64,000 nucleotides of DNA from Scleromitrula shiraiana (Eukaryota > Ascomycota > Leotiomycetes > Helotiales > Sclerotiniaceae): positions 1,116,001 to 1,180,000 of the forward strand of contig JABELC010000006.1 of assembly GCA_028455995.1 (NCBI GenBank), in the 5' to 3' direction. Both the position numbers and the translations under genes were made by a program. The notes beneath the pieces are model-generated. The model was not told the DNA's origin, made no database searches, and saw only the letters and a list, made by a program, of their open reading frames with translations. This document shows, piece after piece, positions 35,573 to 46,428 of the stretch (the stretch's first letter is position 1; the number at the start of each line of letters is the position of its first letter).

Positions 35573-37446
35573 TTTATTAATCTTATTTATATTGTATATT
35601 TGGTGAGATGTATTCTAAGAAGAGAGAATGTGAGTATTAGAATGAATATTGAATGCGGAAATAGAATTAGTCTTCTATTGTCTTGTCTTGAAAGTAAATA
35701 TAGTACAAAGGGTCGCGTGCTGCGCAACTTGAACAACTGACTGATTGATTGATTGATCTTACTTACACATAAGAGTAGATTTTCGATATTATAAGGTAAA
35801 AACAGGGCGATGTTTCATTCACTTGTAAATCTATGCATCATATTCATGAAATAGTATGAGGGAATAATATTCGAGGGATTTATATTCAAAAAGTAAACTC
35901 ATGACTTTGACTGGAGTTCGAGCTTAAAAGTATAAAGGAGAAATAAATGTCCGATGTCATAGTTTTCCTAAATTACGTGCGCTTCAATGTGGATATGTAA
36001 TCGGTGAAGATATATTAGTTAAGAATAGGAAGCTGAAACTAGAGTATAGTATAGAAGACAAGTACTTGTTGTGTTGGCTTGATGTGATTTTCTCCCCAGG
36101 TGGGTATTTGACGTCGGTACTATGAATTCTTATCGATAAGATCAATAATCCTAGTATTTGTATCTAAAGAACTAGTGGGTAGATTTTCTATGCCAATATT
36201 ATGTATGGGAAATGGATGAAATGCATTCAGTCTACAATCTTCTTATTTCGGATGGATTTCATCAAATTAAGAAGCTCACGAAGTTGTAGGTTTTAAACAC
36301 CCAAACTCGATGATTCATTTTCCTCTTACCTCGCTCAAAGACTGATAAGCACTTGTGTCGGTCATGCTTCATTGAACCGCGGTTAATGGGTCCAAGTGGA
36401 TTCTAACCAAAGTTTCTTGAGACAGCCCAAGGGTGGATGGAAGTCATGGAGGATAGTTTGGGAATGGTTGACTTATACAAGACTGCACAATTCTCATGAT
36501 TCTAGACTTTCATTAATACAGATTTGGTAGCCTTATGTTAGAGATGGATGCAATATAGATATCGTGCATAAAGTATATATGTATTATCACGAGTTTCATA
36601 TCGATCACACACATTACCCAGTAAGGCAATGCAATTATGATATTCCAAGCTTTAGCCAAGGTTGCTCACAGGCAGGTATGTAAACGCCTACTCAAAAAGG
36701 AGATCACAACATGGCCATTTTTGATATAAGTTTGTGTTGTTGCCAACCGAAATGAGTAGTTAAGTCATAAAGCTTGTTTGCCAATAAATGTTGTGCGAGC
36801 ATTGGGTTTCCATACTTTGTATACATGGGAAACAGATCAGGATTATAATACAGAAAGGGAATACTTTGCATATAGGAGGAGTTTGAGAAGAGAAGGACTC
36901 ATTTGTTAGGCCTACCTGGAGAAGCTCATATCACGGAAGTAATCAGGAGATTTCGACTCAAGTTACTTCGTACAAATCACTGTATTACTCTTCCAACATA
37001 TTCCAACATATTTCTTGAATTTAATTGTGACATTTATCACCATAATTCACCTACCAGCAGCGGTATGAATGATGGAATCCAAGGATTCTTTTAGGATTGG
37101 CGTTTACGTTCACGGCTCCATATTAATATGATTGGTTAAATGGCATCACGTGGGTGACATGGTAATTTTTCCAGCGGGGAACCTCATTTTTTTATGCTAA
37201 ATTCTTTGTCAAATTGAAAGTTTCATGAAAGAGTCAGTACAGTTTCAATATTCCAACACATTCCAACGGGATTCCATCATACTCAATTGTATAAATCGAA
37301 ACGATTAAAAGATCTCAATATTTTGATCTATCGACTCGCACTCAAAATCAACAATTTTTGAATACCAAACAACGAAATCAACAACGAAATCAACAATAAA
37401 ATCAACAAACCTCTTCACACCGCAACCCTGGCAATTCTCGAGAACA
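35573..37446. promoter_or_regulatory. divergent intergenic region between the Yippee and antizyme genes
   Basis: About 1.9 kb. Near the antizyme gene there are repeated ATTCC words (cattccaac-type at 36989-37008 and 37250-37275) and a TATA-like gtataaatcg at about 37289-37298. Between 37338 and 37411 lies an A/C-rich leader with repeats of AAATCAACAA, which would give an unstructured 5' UTR. No other gene is supported. Confidence 0.45.
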
Positions 37447-38387
37447 ATGGCTCCCAGTATGAAAAACAATAGTAGTAGTAGTAGTAATTGTGGCGGCGAG
37501 GCGATTGGCGCTCAAGCCAATGTCCTCGCCAGCTGCTATGTCGTCGATTCTTCTTCTTGCCTTACTGGATTTCATTACTCCACTACCGGCGCTGGCGGGT
37601 AAGTAAACTTGAAAGCTAACTCCGATACATCTATGATCAAATACTAAACCTTTAATACAGGGCAAAGTGGTATCCCTGAGGTCCGCTCAGGGTTAATTTC
37701 CCCTCCGTCAAGCCCCCCTCTTGCGGCCTTGACATCTGCCAACGAACTCGCACTGATCAACAATTCATCGAAGAAGCGGGATATCAATGGTAGAACAAAA
37801 GGGCGTAAAGAGGGGGCAGCGTATGCCATCCGGGAAGAGTGTGAGAGGCTCTTCTGTGAGAACATGAAATACATTTTCCTTGGTGAAGAAGGAAGTGCTA
37901 GTAATGACTCAATCGTGATGGGTACGAACACGTATTCACCTCCTGATGAGGTTATGGATACAAATTACTTCGGTAACGTCAAAACCGGCCAAACAGTTGA
38001 TGCTTGGGTCGAGATCTGGGATTATTCTGGAGGATGTAGCTTTCGAGGATTCGTTGGTGGAAATGGAGATCAGAAATCTCTTTTCGCATTCTTTGATAGT
38101 TCAGTCATTGGAAGGGATTTAAAGCAAGGGTACGAATCTATATATCCAGTTACAGTTGGACACTACTAATTTCAAATAGGCTCATGGCTCTTATTGAACT
38201 TGCAGATGAGGTTTTTGCAGTCTCACAGGTTGTTATTTGTGTTGATCGATCGGTTTCTGAAGCAGACAGATCAGCATTCATGAAAAGTTTGCGATGGGTC
38301 GGATTCGAATTGACAACATTGGACATGTGGTCGAATGAACTTGATACCACTAGTGATAAATGGTTATTAATGGAAATGGAGGTCTGA
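37447..38387 (+). CDS. OAZ: ornithine decarboxylase antizyme, needs +1 programmed frameshift
   Basis: Antizyme binds ornithine decarboxylase, delivers it to the proteasome and lowers polyamine levels. Three exons: 37447-37598, 37661-38129 and 38180-38387. Frame 1 starts at ATG 37447 (A at -3) and reads 56 codons, including GFHYSTTGAGG and, across the junction, AKWYP, ending at TGA 37677-37679. Skipping one base at CCC TGA G (37674-37680) gives frame 2 from GAG 37678, reading EVRSGLISPPSSPPLA and on to 38387: 219 more residues, 275 in all. The frame-2 domain has antizyme landmarks: WDYSGGCSFRGFVGG, LMALIELADEVFAVSQVVIC, DRSVSEADR, and SLRWVGFELTTLD ... SDKWLLMEMEV. Known antizymes from yeasts to mammals use a +1 shift at a UGA, raised by polyamines, so this gene is probably feedback-regulated. 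A gene finder would break or truncate it. Confidence 0.93.
37671..37692 (+). promoter_or_regulatory. +1 frameshift site (TAT CCC TGA G) with overlapping inverted repeat
   Basis: The zero-frame stop TGA at 37677-37679 follows the codon CCC; the T at 37677 is skipped. CCCTGAG (37674-37680) and CTCAGGG (37686-37692) are perfect reverse complements separated by five bases (gtccg), so the shift site itself can form the 5' arm of a hairpin. The splice junction 37598/37661 lies 16 exonic bases upstream of the UGA. The shift itself follows from the two joined frames; a role for the hairpin is inference. Confidence 0.8.
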
Positions 38388-39854
38388 AAAGATTGAAAAT
38401 TTACACATGTAGGGGGCGAACAATTCAGCAAGGTGCAACGGGGGACATGTTCTGGGCGTATGGTTGTACGGAGCTTTCTGAATATAAATTGACTTCGTAC
38501 CGGGGGTTTCGTGGCGTGGTAGTTTTAGTCGGTTTATTCTCTTTGCTTGGAATTGTAGGTAGTTTTAGGTATTTCGAGGACTTTTAATAGTGGATTTTCC
38601 CCAAGTTCATTCAATCAACATATACGTATTTTACTTTCTATCTCTACTCTATCGCTTCTAACAATGACCTATATCCGCGGGCGCGTCGATAGCCTCAGAC
38701 GGGTTAAAAAGTGAGGCGACTTTTGTGCCTGTGTCAGTGATATCCGCCCAGGCATCTCACGGGCTACGCAAGCTTCCATGATGGCAAGGCCGGGCAAGGT
38801 AAGGCAAAGTCCAATGAATGAATCATAGAATTCCATCTTTTTCTGTTTCGGATTTTAGATTTCTAATGATTGGACTTGGATGAGTTGTCTATAGGATAGA
38901 ATAGAAACGAGACATTCATTGCTTGGTGATTTAATGCGAGAGCATTCTATACCCATAGTTATTAGTCCTCTTAATTTCACCATGTGTTGAGAGAAGTACG
39001 TTAACGTGGTCACAAGAAATCCACATGTTTTTCGCATGGCATGGCTCTGGTTTGGACGATTTGTTTGAATAGCTTGTTGGGTGTGTGAGGGAGAATGAGA
39101 ATTGTATTTAGTCCTATATGATTAATTCTAAATTCCGTAGCTTGTAATTCATCTAGATGGATAGCTAACTAGGTTTATATCTTCATATTTTAGATCTTCG
39201 AATCGAGAATGAATATCTATCATAATATAAATATTCTTTCTTTTGTCATAACATACTCGTAACCTCATGTATAATTTCCAAGTATCTTCTATCCATTTCT
39301 TGAGCCTTTGAGCCTTTGAGCCTCGTTGAAGGATTCACTTCACTATAGTCAGCTAGACCGCGTGATTACAATATAGTATGATCAAGACTATTTATTACTA
39401 CCTACCATGCGGAGGCTTTTGAACGACATTATTATATATATCAACATAGCATACCTAGGTAGTAATGGAGCAACACCGGACTGATCTATTACCGAGATAG
39501 ATATAGCTGTATAAGAAATAAGCTGGGAATTATTGGATATCATTTATTACTTATTACTTATTATTCTCATAAGAGATACTTTGTACAACCAACCCCCTCC
39601 TTTCTACTACCTACCTTTTTTTCTTTTTACTACACACCCACGTACCAACTTTCTCTGCCTACATAAACATCTACTACATACTATCTACATCACCAACCAA
39701 CAGTTTTTTGTGAGATAGCCGTGGAGTACCAAAACTCATCACACTCATCACCTAAAGGAATCTTAGGAATCTTGGAAACCCCTTTGAAAGATTACATATC
39801 CATCCCATGGATTCTTTCATACTATGCTACTAGTATGAACATATTATTTTCAGT

Positions 39855-39882
39855 GAATAATAATAATAATAATAATAATAAT
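39855..39882. repeat. (AAT)n microsatellite
   Basis: About nine AAT units, giving the poly-Asn run in a false frame at 39721-39924. Confidence 0.9.
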
Positions 39883-40264
39883 TCATTTACATATTTTGCC
39901 TCTTTCTATTCAATTCTAACATAAAATTGATTTATCATATTAAATTATTGATTTTTGAATTCAATAACTTATTAGTTAATAATACAATAAATAATACAAT
40001 AAATTCCATACCAAACATACATACGGAAAGACGGGGGTATAAGGCATCATCATCATTATCATCATACACGGGTTAATCGGTACGTACTCCAATTCAATTA
40101 CGGTAGCCTAGAAAGCAATTCTCGTAAGCTAATAATTAACATCCGTGCTCCTCTTTTTTCTCCTCATTACCATAAATCTTACATTACAATCTCTCCCCTC
40201 TCCAAAACTCTACTCCACATAATCTCCATTCTTTCCTATCTACACACTACTTTATCCATATCTT

Positions 40265-40343
40265 CCATCCATCCATCCATCCATCCCATCCATCCATCCT
40301 TCCTTCCATCAAGCAATCCATCCATCCATCTATCCATCCATCA
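40265..40343. repeat. imperfect (CCAT)n/(ATCC)n array
   Basis: Blocks of ATCC units interrupted by CATCAAGCAATC words (twice), about 300 bases upstream of the NBR1-like ATG and before its probable 5' UTR intron. Confidence 0.85.
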
Positions 40344-40646
40344 AGCAATCAATTCTACCTTTCATCAAACAATCAATTTATTTTGAAGATATACTTCTTT
40401 CCTTTTAAATAGGAAGTTTATCATTTATTTATCTTTCGATCAGTTTTTACTTAATTCTGATCTTTACAAATTATTTAAGGAGAATCGTCAATAACTGATT
40501 GATTTAAATCATAGTGGAAGTATGTCTGATCCCTTCCTACTTATCCCCAACTCCCTTGAAACGTTACCGCCACAACGCTCTAATATTTGTTGGATATTAA
40601 CTAACATTTGAACTCTTTACAACAGAAATCAATATCACCTTCAATT

Positions 40647-43346
40647 ATGGCTTCGACTATAGCCCCAAATCCAGATACTCTGGTAACCTTGAAGATCAAT
40701 ATTGGTGGTAGCAATAGAAGATTTAAGCTTCCTCTTCGTGATCTTGGGGCTGGCTCTCTTCCAGATAAGGTATGTCATATTGTTTATCTATCATTTATCT
40801 TGGAACAAAGCTTTCAGCTATCGAACCACTTTACCATTAATCAATTCCCCATAAGTTATCATCATCATCATTAGATACACAGCTAATTGTTTTATTCTAC
40901 GTAGCTTCGTCAATTACTTGTTATCCCTCCTACTTCTGAGGCAATCTTCGAGCGATATTCCGATAGTGCCGCTGCTTTTGTCGTCCTCGACCCAAATAAT
41001 CCTTCGGTTTACAAACAACTTTACCGTGCTGCGAAGGCTAAGCTCAAGCTTCGTCTTAAGGTTACAGTAAAGGATAAGGAACCAATTACGCCAAAGCCAG
41101 CTACAGTCGAAGATGAGGAGCCCAATCCAGTCAGCCCTATTGATGAACAACCTGCTTTGACTACAACCGAAGCACCTGCTCAAGCCGTTGAGATTTCACA
41201 ACGATTCTTCAATCCTCCTGAAATTACCATTGAAAACAAACCAGTTCTTACCGTTGGTGAGATGCAAAAGACCTTCGAGGAACTCCTCGTCAGCGAACCC
41301 CGTTCCACATCTTCAAGCTCACCAAAGCCTGAGACATCAATTGCAACCAAGGAGATCCCATGTGTTCGAGGTCCTACTGCTCGGGATGAATGGTTTTCAG
41401 AGATTGCCAATCTTACAAATGAACGCCAAGCTGCCGTTCGATCCCAAAAAGGTCCTGAACCTGTCAGCGTCTTCTCTGTTTATTGCAATAATTGCCAAGG
41501 TGCTATTCCAAATGAGCATTATCACTGCAGCATCTGTGATGAAAGTGATTTCGATTTGTGCCCAGATTGTGTCGACAGTGGTGTCCTTTGTGTAGGAGAG
41601 AATCATTGGTTGCTTAAGCGTTTTGTCAAGAACGGCAAGGTCATTAACAGTACAACTGAGACTATTGCATCCAAGCCACAACTCCGAACACAATTCTTGG
41701 AGTTAAAAACCACTCTTGTTGCTCCAGAAGAAGAGAAGGTTGCTCTACCAACCCGTACTTGCAATTGCTGTATCGTTGAGTTGTCCGAGGATAATTTTGT
41801 TACTTGCAACACATGCGATGATTATGATTTGTGCATTAATTGCCATGTAGGATTGGAGCATGGTCACCACCCCAAGCACGCCTTCACTTTCGTTGCAGAA
41901 GATGCCAATCATGGTTTGTTGGCTCAAGCTCTCCTTGCTCCTGGTCGCAACACAGCTCACAATGCCATCTGTGATGGATGTGACAAGTACATCTATGGTG
42001 TTCGCCACAAGTGCCTCGATTGCCCTGATTGGGACTTTTGCTCAGCTTGCATTGCTAATGCCAGCTTCATTCATCCTCGCCACAGATTTATACCTCTTTA
42101 CGAACCTATCAGCGATCTTACTGCTTTGTCTCGATCATACAATGCCAAGTCTCGTCATCATGGTATCTTCTGTGATGGACCACTTTGCAATGCCAACAAT
42201 AATGGTAGACAAACATACATTGCTGGCGATCGTTACAAATGCGCTGTCTGCCATGATACCGATTTCTGTGCCAGTTGCGAGGCTAGCCCATCTAACCCAC
42301 ACAACAAGACTCACCCACTCATCAAATTCAAGACACCCGTTCGCAATGTTAGCGTAACAACTCTTGGTGAACACACAGGTGGTAAGACCATGCCTCCAAT
42401 GGGTGATCGCCGAGTCGAAAACCAAACCACCTCTAAGGCTACCGAGACTACACCTACTGAATCAAGCAATGCTGCCACACAAGTTCAACCATTAACTGTT
42501 GCTGAAGTCGAGCCAATTGAGCCAACAAAGGTTGAGGAGCCAACCGTGGCTGGGAAACTCAACATTGTTGAGTTCAAGCTTGATGAAGTTAAGGAAGTAG
42601 CCAAGGAGCTCCCTGCACCTGTTGTTGACGAACAATTGATTGCTCATTTTGTTCGTGATACAGTTGCAGACGGTAGCATCTTTGCACCAAATACTGTCTT
42701 TGAGCAAACTTGGTATCTACGAAATGCTGGCGAGACTTCCTGGCCTGCAGGATGCAACCTCAAATTTGTTGGTGGTGATAACATGTGTGCCGTTGACCCT
42801 GAACACCCAGCTAGCATTCATGAGTTGGTTAGTGCTTCTGAGAGCACAACTTGCTATACTGAAGTTGCTCCTGATCAAGAAGCTGGTTTCACTGTCTTGA
42901 TGAGAAGTCCCAACCGTACTGGAAGCTCCGTTTCATACTGGCGTCTTGTTACACCAACTGGTGAGAAGTTCGGTCACAGACTTTGGTGTGATATCATTGT
43001 TAAGGAAGCTGTTAAGGAGGAACCAAAGGAAGATATCAAGGAGGATGAAGACGTCAAGGAGGCTGTCGTTGAAGATGTCAAGTCTGAGGCTGAAACCAGT
43101 CAAATGATTTTCCCAAAGCTTGAAAAGGAATCTCCAACTTCAAGTGTTCACGAGGAGGCGCCTGTTGTCTCTACAGCTGAACCAGTTTCTGATGAACTCG
43201 CCAACGATGACTTTGAAGATTTTGTTACGGAATCTATTCGGGACGATGAGACTGAGGATGGATTCATGACTGATGAAGAATATGATATCCTCGATGCCAG
43301 TGATGAGGAATACCTCACTGAGCAAGGTCAATCATCAAAGAAATAA
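40647..43346 (+). CDS. NBR1: NBR1-like selective autophagy receptor (PB1, four ZZ fingers, FW domain)
   Basis: Two exons (40647-40769, 40905-43346) give 854 residues. Domain order fits filamentous-fungal Nbr1: an N-terminal PB1-like domain (about 12-95; LVTLKINIGGSNRRFKLPL, LPDK|LRQLLVIPP), four ZZ zinc fingers at about 231-275 (YCNNCQGAIPNEHYHCSICD), 326-370 (CNCCIVELSEDNFVTCNTCD), 396-440 (CDGCDKYIYGVRHKCLDCPD) and 460-515, and the NBR1/FW (four-tryptophan) domain at about 623-737 (TVFEQTWYLRNAGETSWPAG ... SVSYWRLVTPTGEKFGHRLW). The acidic tail contains YDIL at 834-837 preceded by TDEE, a good Atg8-interacting motif. Such receptors bind cargo through ZZ/FW domains and tether it to Atg8 on the forming autophagosome. 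The ATG follows a probable 5' UTR intron; frame upstream opens only with TTG. Confidence 0.93.
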
Positions 43347-44037
43347 ATTAACCAAGAAAAGCCACAAAAAGAATTGTATTACGAATGGTGGCCAATAACT
43401 TAAGGGAGGGAGGTGGATGAACGGAATATCACGACAAGGCGTAAAGATTGACACAATAAGTTCTGGATAAGCGGAAACATATCGGGATATGGGGATGGTG
43501 CTCTGGGGGTTTCACTTACTTTTTGTTTTCAGGTTTTTGGGGGGAAATGGAAGGGGGGAGGGATCTATCTCATTCGTTGCTTTTTATTTGACCTTTTTTA
43601 TCTTTCCTTTTTTTCATTTTCTTATTTTCACATGTGATAGTAATTCACAATAGGTCTTTTCTCTATTAAGGGTTTTACTATTTTCATAACTCCACTTTTC
43701 ATGATAATCAATCAATCAATCAATCAATCAATGAATCAATGAATAAATCATACATATAAAAAAACGCTTCTCTTGTTGCGTATTAGGAATGATCGGAATA
43801 ATCTGAGCTATTTTTTCATGATGATGTCTCTACCAGTGCTTTGCTGAATATTGTGTTCGTAATTTTTTGTGACTTTTGAGTTTGGAATGTGAATGAATGA
43901 ATGAATGGTTGGTTAAACTGTAGTTGGTGGTTGCTTGGGGATTGGATGGATGGTTTGGTGATGGTCTTGATATCTTCTCTTGCCATATCAAGATTAAATA
44001 AAATACAACTTTGGTTCATGAATCAATACAACCCCTC
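43347..44037. other. convergent intergenic region
   Basis: Between the 3' ends of the NBR1-like gene (plus) and the Mgr3-like gene (minus), so both terminators are here. It holds T-rich runs at 43520-43640 and an AATC repeat at 43706-43745. Confidence 0.4.
43706..43745. repeat. (AATC)n microsatellite
   Basis: About seven AATC units followed by AATG/AATA variants. Confidence 0.85.
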
Positions 44038-45527
44038 CTAACTCGCCTTCCCCTCCAGCCTCCCCAACCCCTCCCTACTCCTCTCCACACCCTCCTTAAA
44101 CCCCATGCCCCTGGCCAAACTCTCCGCCTCCCTATACCTCCTCTCCGCCTCCTTAAAATCCCCCAACATCTCCGCAAATTCGCCCAGATTATGCGTCGCT
44201 ACCGCGCAGCCCATATCGCATTCTTCGGTTCGTGTCGGTGGTGTTAGTTTGGATGTTATTTCGAGGGATTTGATGGCCCATGCGCGTGCCATGGTGATGA
44301 GTTCGGTGCGGGGGGTGGGGGTGGTGGGGGAGAAGGCGGTGGGGGATTGTTGGGCGAGGGATATGGAGAGGTTGTTCACTGGAGGGGGGGAGGGGGGTTA
44401 GTGAGGTTTTCGTGGAGGGGAGGTTTAATGGAAGGGAGGAGGAGGAGGAGGGGAGGACAAACTTAGGACGGCTGTGTGGCAGTTTGCTGGGGTGGCGAGT
44501 GTAATTGCTTGGAGGAAGAGAGGAGCTGCTAGATGGTGTCTGTTGTCTTCTTCGTAGAGGTGGGCGAGAGCTAGACTGGGAATTAGTATCTCTATTCATC
44601 TTTTCAATGGCTAGTAACAAACCTTCATAAGTTCCACCAATCTCTTCGGGTGATAACCACTCATCCTCCTCTGGTTTCACACCTTCTTTCTCCCTCCTCA
44701 ACTGTTCCTTTATTAATGTCTCCACCGCCCATACCAATCTCTCTTCCGCCTTATCCCCCTCCAAAACATATTCTCCCCTATACAATTCCCCCAATTTAAC
44801 ACTCAACTCGACCATCCTCCTAAGAACCCTCGTCCTCTTTCTCCTATTCTCCTCCTTTCCCCCCAGCATCTCTATCCACTTCCCACAATCATTCTTCATA
44901 ATCTCCAGTACCTCAATCGCCCTCCCATACTGCTGAATCTTCTCCATCAGCACCGAAACCCCAATCTTAATCCCTATTATCTCGTCCGAGAAAGGATCCA
45001 TCCCAACTTCATCCGCTGCCCGGAGCGCCTGTTTGTAGTATTTGAGTGCATTTTGCGGCTCGAGCGATATATTGGTATAGTAGAGTGCTTTTCGTAATTG
45101 TTTGGCTACGGGCTCGGGGTATGCGACAAATGCGCCAATAATATAGCTTTGGTAGTAGTAGTTGGCATAGACGAGGGCGCCGACTCCGCATGCTATTCTG
45201 TAGGTGGATATGTTAATGTTGGGACATTGGAGGGGGAATAGGGTGATGTGGGGGGACATACGCGAAGGTGGCTGCGGTCATGGAAAATGGGTAGGCTTTG
45301 AAGAGGATTTTGAAATTTCGGGAAACAGAGTTCTTGGATCTGTCGGTTGGTTGGGATGATCGTGGGGCTTGTTGTGTTGATTGATATCTTTGCTGCTGGT
45401 GTGTTCGGTTTGTTATGGGATTTCTATGAGTGGTTCGAGGGGAAGCTTGCATTCGTTGTTGACGAATACATTGTGATGCACGATTCGTCGTGGGCCGAAA
45501 GACGGTTGTAATTCTTGGTGTGAACAT
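44038..45527 (-). CDS. mitochondrial TPR protein, Mgr3-like
   Basis: Four exons: 45262-45527, 44623-45197, 44463-44570 and 44038-44378, all in phase, giving 429 residues. The first 65 residues are rich in Arg/Gln/Thr and almost free of acids (MFTPRITTVFRPTTNRASQC), a mitochondrial presequence. One membrane segment follows, built across the first junction (FSMTAATF|AIACGVGALVYANYYYQS). The rest is alpha-helical with TPR signatures: NALKYYKQALRAADEVG, then YEALAHLYEEDNRHHLAAPL with FLQAITLA, and THNLGEFAEMLGDFKEAERR. This architecture (presequence, one helix, C-terminal TPRs) is that of Mgr3, an adaptor of the inner-membrane i-AAA protease; other mitochondrial TPR proteins are possible. It shares a 328-base divergent promoter with the Dap1 gene. 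Ignoring the introns at 44571-44622 and 44379-44462 gives a false Ser/Pro-rich tail. Confidence 0.75.
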
Positions 45528-45855
45528 TGTTCAAGCTGATATCATTCAGCAGGTATGGTATGAGTAAAAAATTATGTAAATATATGCAATTGTTGTAGAT
45601 TCAAAAAGAGTTGTTCATCTTTAGTTAGAGAGCTTCATAATTTTTACTGATCTTCAGATAGATATCTTATCCTTGTCTCCCGCAAAAGCACGAGCTAATC
45701 AATTAAGTACGCTATTTACCCCACATCCTCGGTGTAGTTCTATGAGCTTAGAATCTCAAAAAATAAATACAGTACAGTATAACTTCATAGAGAGCTTTAC
45801 AAAACACTTCTTTACCTCCAATATATTTCCTTCAACTCCTTTTAAATAGCTCAAA
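45528..45855. promoter_or_regulatory. short bidirectional promoter, Mgr3-like / Dap1
   Basis: Only 328 bases separate the two divergent start codons. No known element can be named with confidence. Confidence 0.5.
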
Positions 45856-46428
45856 ATGGCTGGCAAATTCGAACCTAAAACCCCAGTAAATCTCAACCCG
45901 CCAATATACGACCCTATCAGTGTTGCGGATCTCGCGAAATGCAATGGTATTTTACCCCTCCATTGATAGCTAGATATATATCTAATGCTTGATTCGTAGG
46001 TGTTGATAGTGACAAATGTTATGTTGCTATAAAGGTATTTCTATTTCTTGAGCAATATTTGATAGTAGCTAAATAGAAACGCAGGGCAAAGTCTACGATG
46101 TAACCGGAAACAAAGCATACCTACCAGGAGGTTCATATAATGGTATATTCTCTTCCTTTTCCTCGAACCAATCTTCCCAAATACTAGTTCATGACTGATC
46201 GCTCCATGGCATATAGTATTCGCCGGTCATGATGCTTCTCGAGCCTTAGCCAAAACTTCTACAAGCGCAGCCGATGTCTCATCCGTTTGGTATGATTTAC
46301 CGGATAATGAAAAGAAGGTGTTGGGTGATTGGGATACGTTCTTTAGGAAGAGATATAATGTTGTTGGAATGGTTGAGGGAGCGGAGAATCTAGACCCGGA
46401 GGATAAGGGTGAGGGGGTTTCTGCATGA
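45856..46428 (+). CDS. DAP1: Dap1-type cytochrome b5-like haem-binding protein
   Basis: Four exons (45856-45946, 46000-46034, 46085-46142, 46217-46428) give 131 residues. The cytochrome-b5-like fold of the MAPR family is clear: KCYVAIKGKVYDVTGNKAY, LPGGSY|NVFAGHDASRALAK and WYDLPDNEKKVLGDWDTFFR. Dap1/PGRMC proteins bind haem through a tyrosine (the YDVTG and AYLPGGSY tyrosines are candidates) and support cytochrome P450 enzymes of ergosterol synthesis such as Erg11. There is no N-terminal membrane helix, unlike animal PGRMC1, so this is a soluble or peripherally bound form. Exon phases fit exactly at each junction; exons 2 and 3 are only 35 and 58 bases. Confidence 0.9.

Larger units (their letters stand above)
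38388..40646. other. intergenic; antizyme 3' side and promoter/5' UTR of the NBR1-like gene
   Basis: About 2.26 kb with two simple repeats (39855-39882 and 40265-40343). A likely 5' UTR intron lies at 40520-40625 (gaag|GTATGTCT ... ACAACAG), just upstream of the NBR1-like ATG. No protein-coding frame here looks real. Confidence 0.4.

Noticed and set aside
37520..38129. A secreted protein starting MSSPAAMSSILLLALLDFIT with a signal-peptide-like N-terminus
   Set aside because: This is frame 2 of the antizyme gene read upstream of the shift site. Frame 1 from ATG 37447 carries the conserved antizyme text (GFHYSTTGAGG) and leads to the UGA shift site, so the hydrophobic start is an accident of the overlapping frame.
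41188..42425. Long alternative frames within the NBR1-like gene
   Set aside because: Shadows of a strongly biased coding sequence; the ZZ and FW motifs are only in the main frame.
44189..45259. A 356-codon frame with a Ser/Pro-rich C-terminus
   Set aside because: The Ser/Pro tail is the result of reading through introns at 44571-44622 and 44379-44462 in the wrong frame. Splicing restores TPR text in the Mgr3-like protein.
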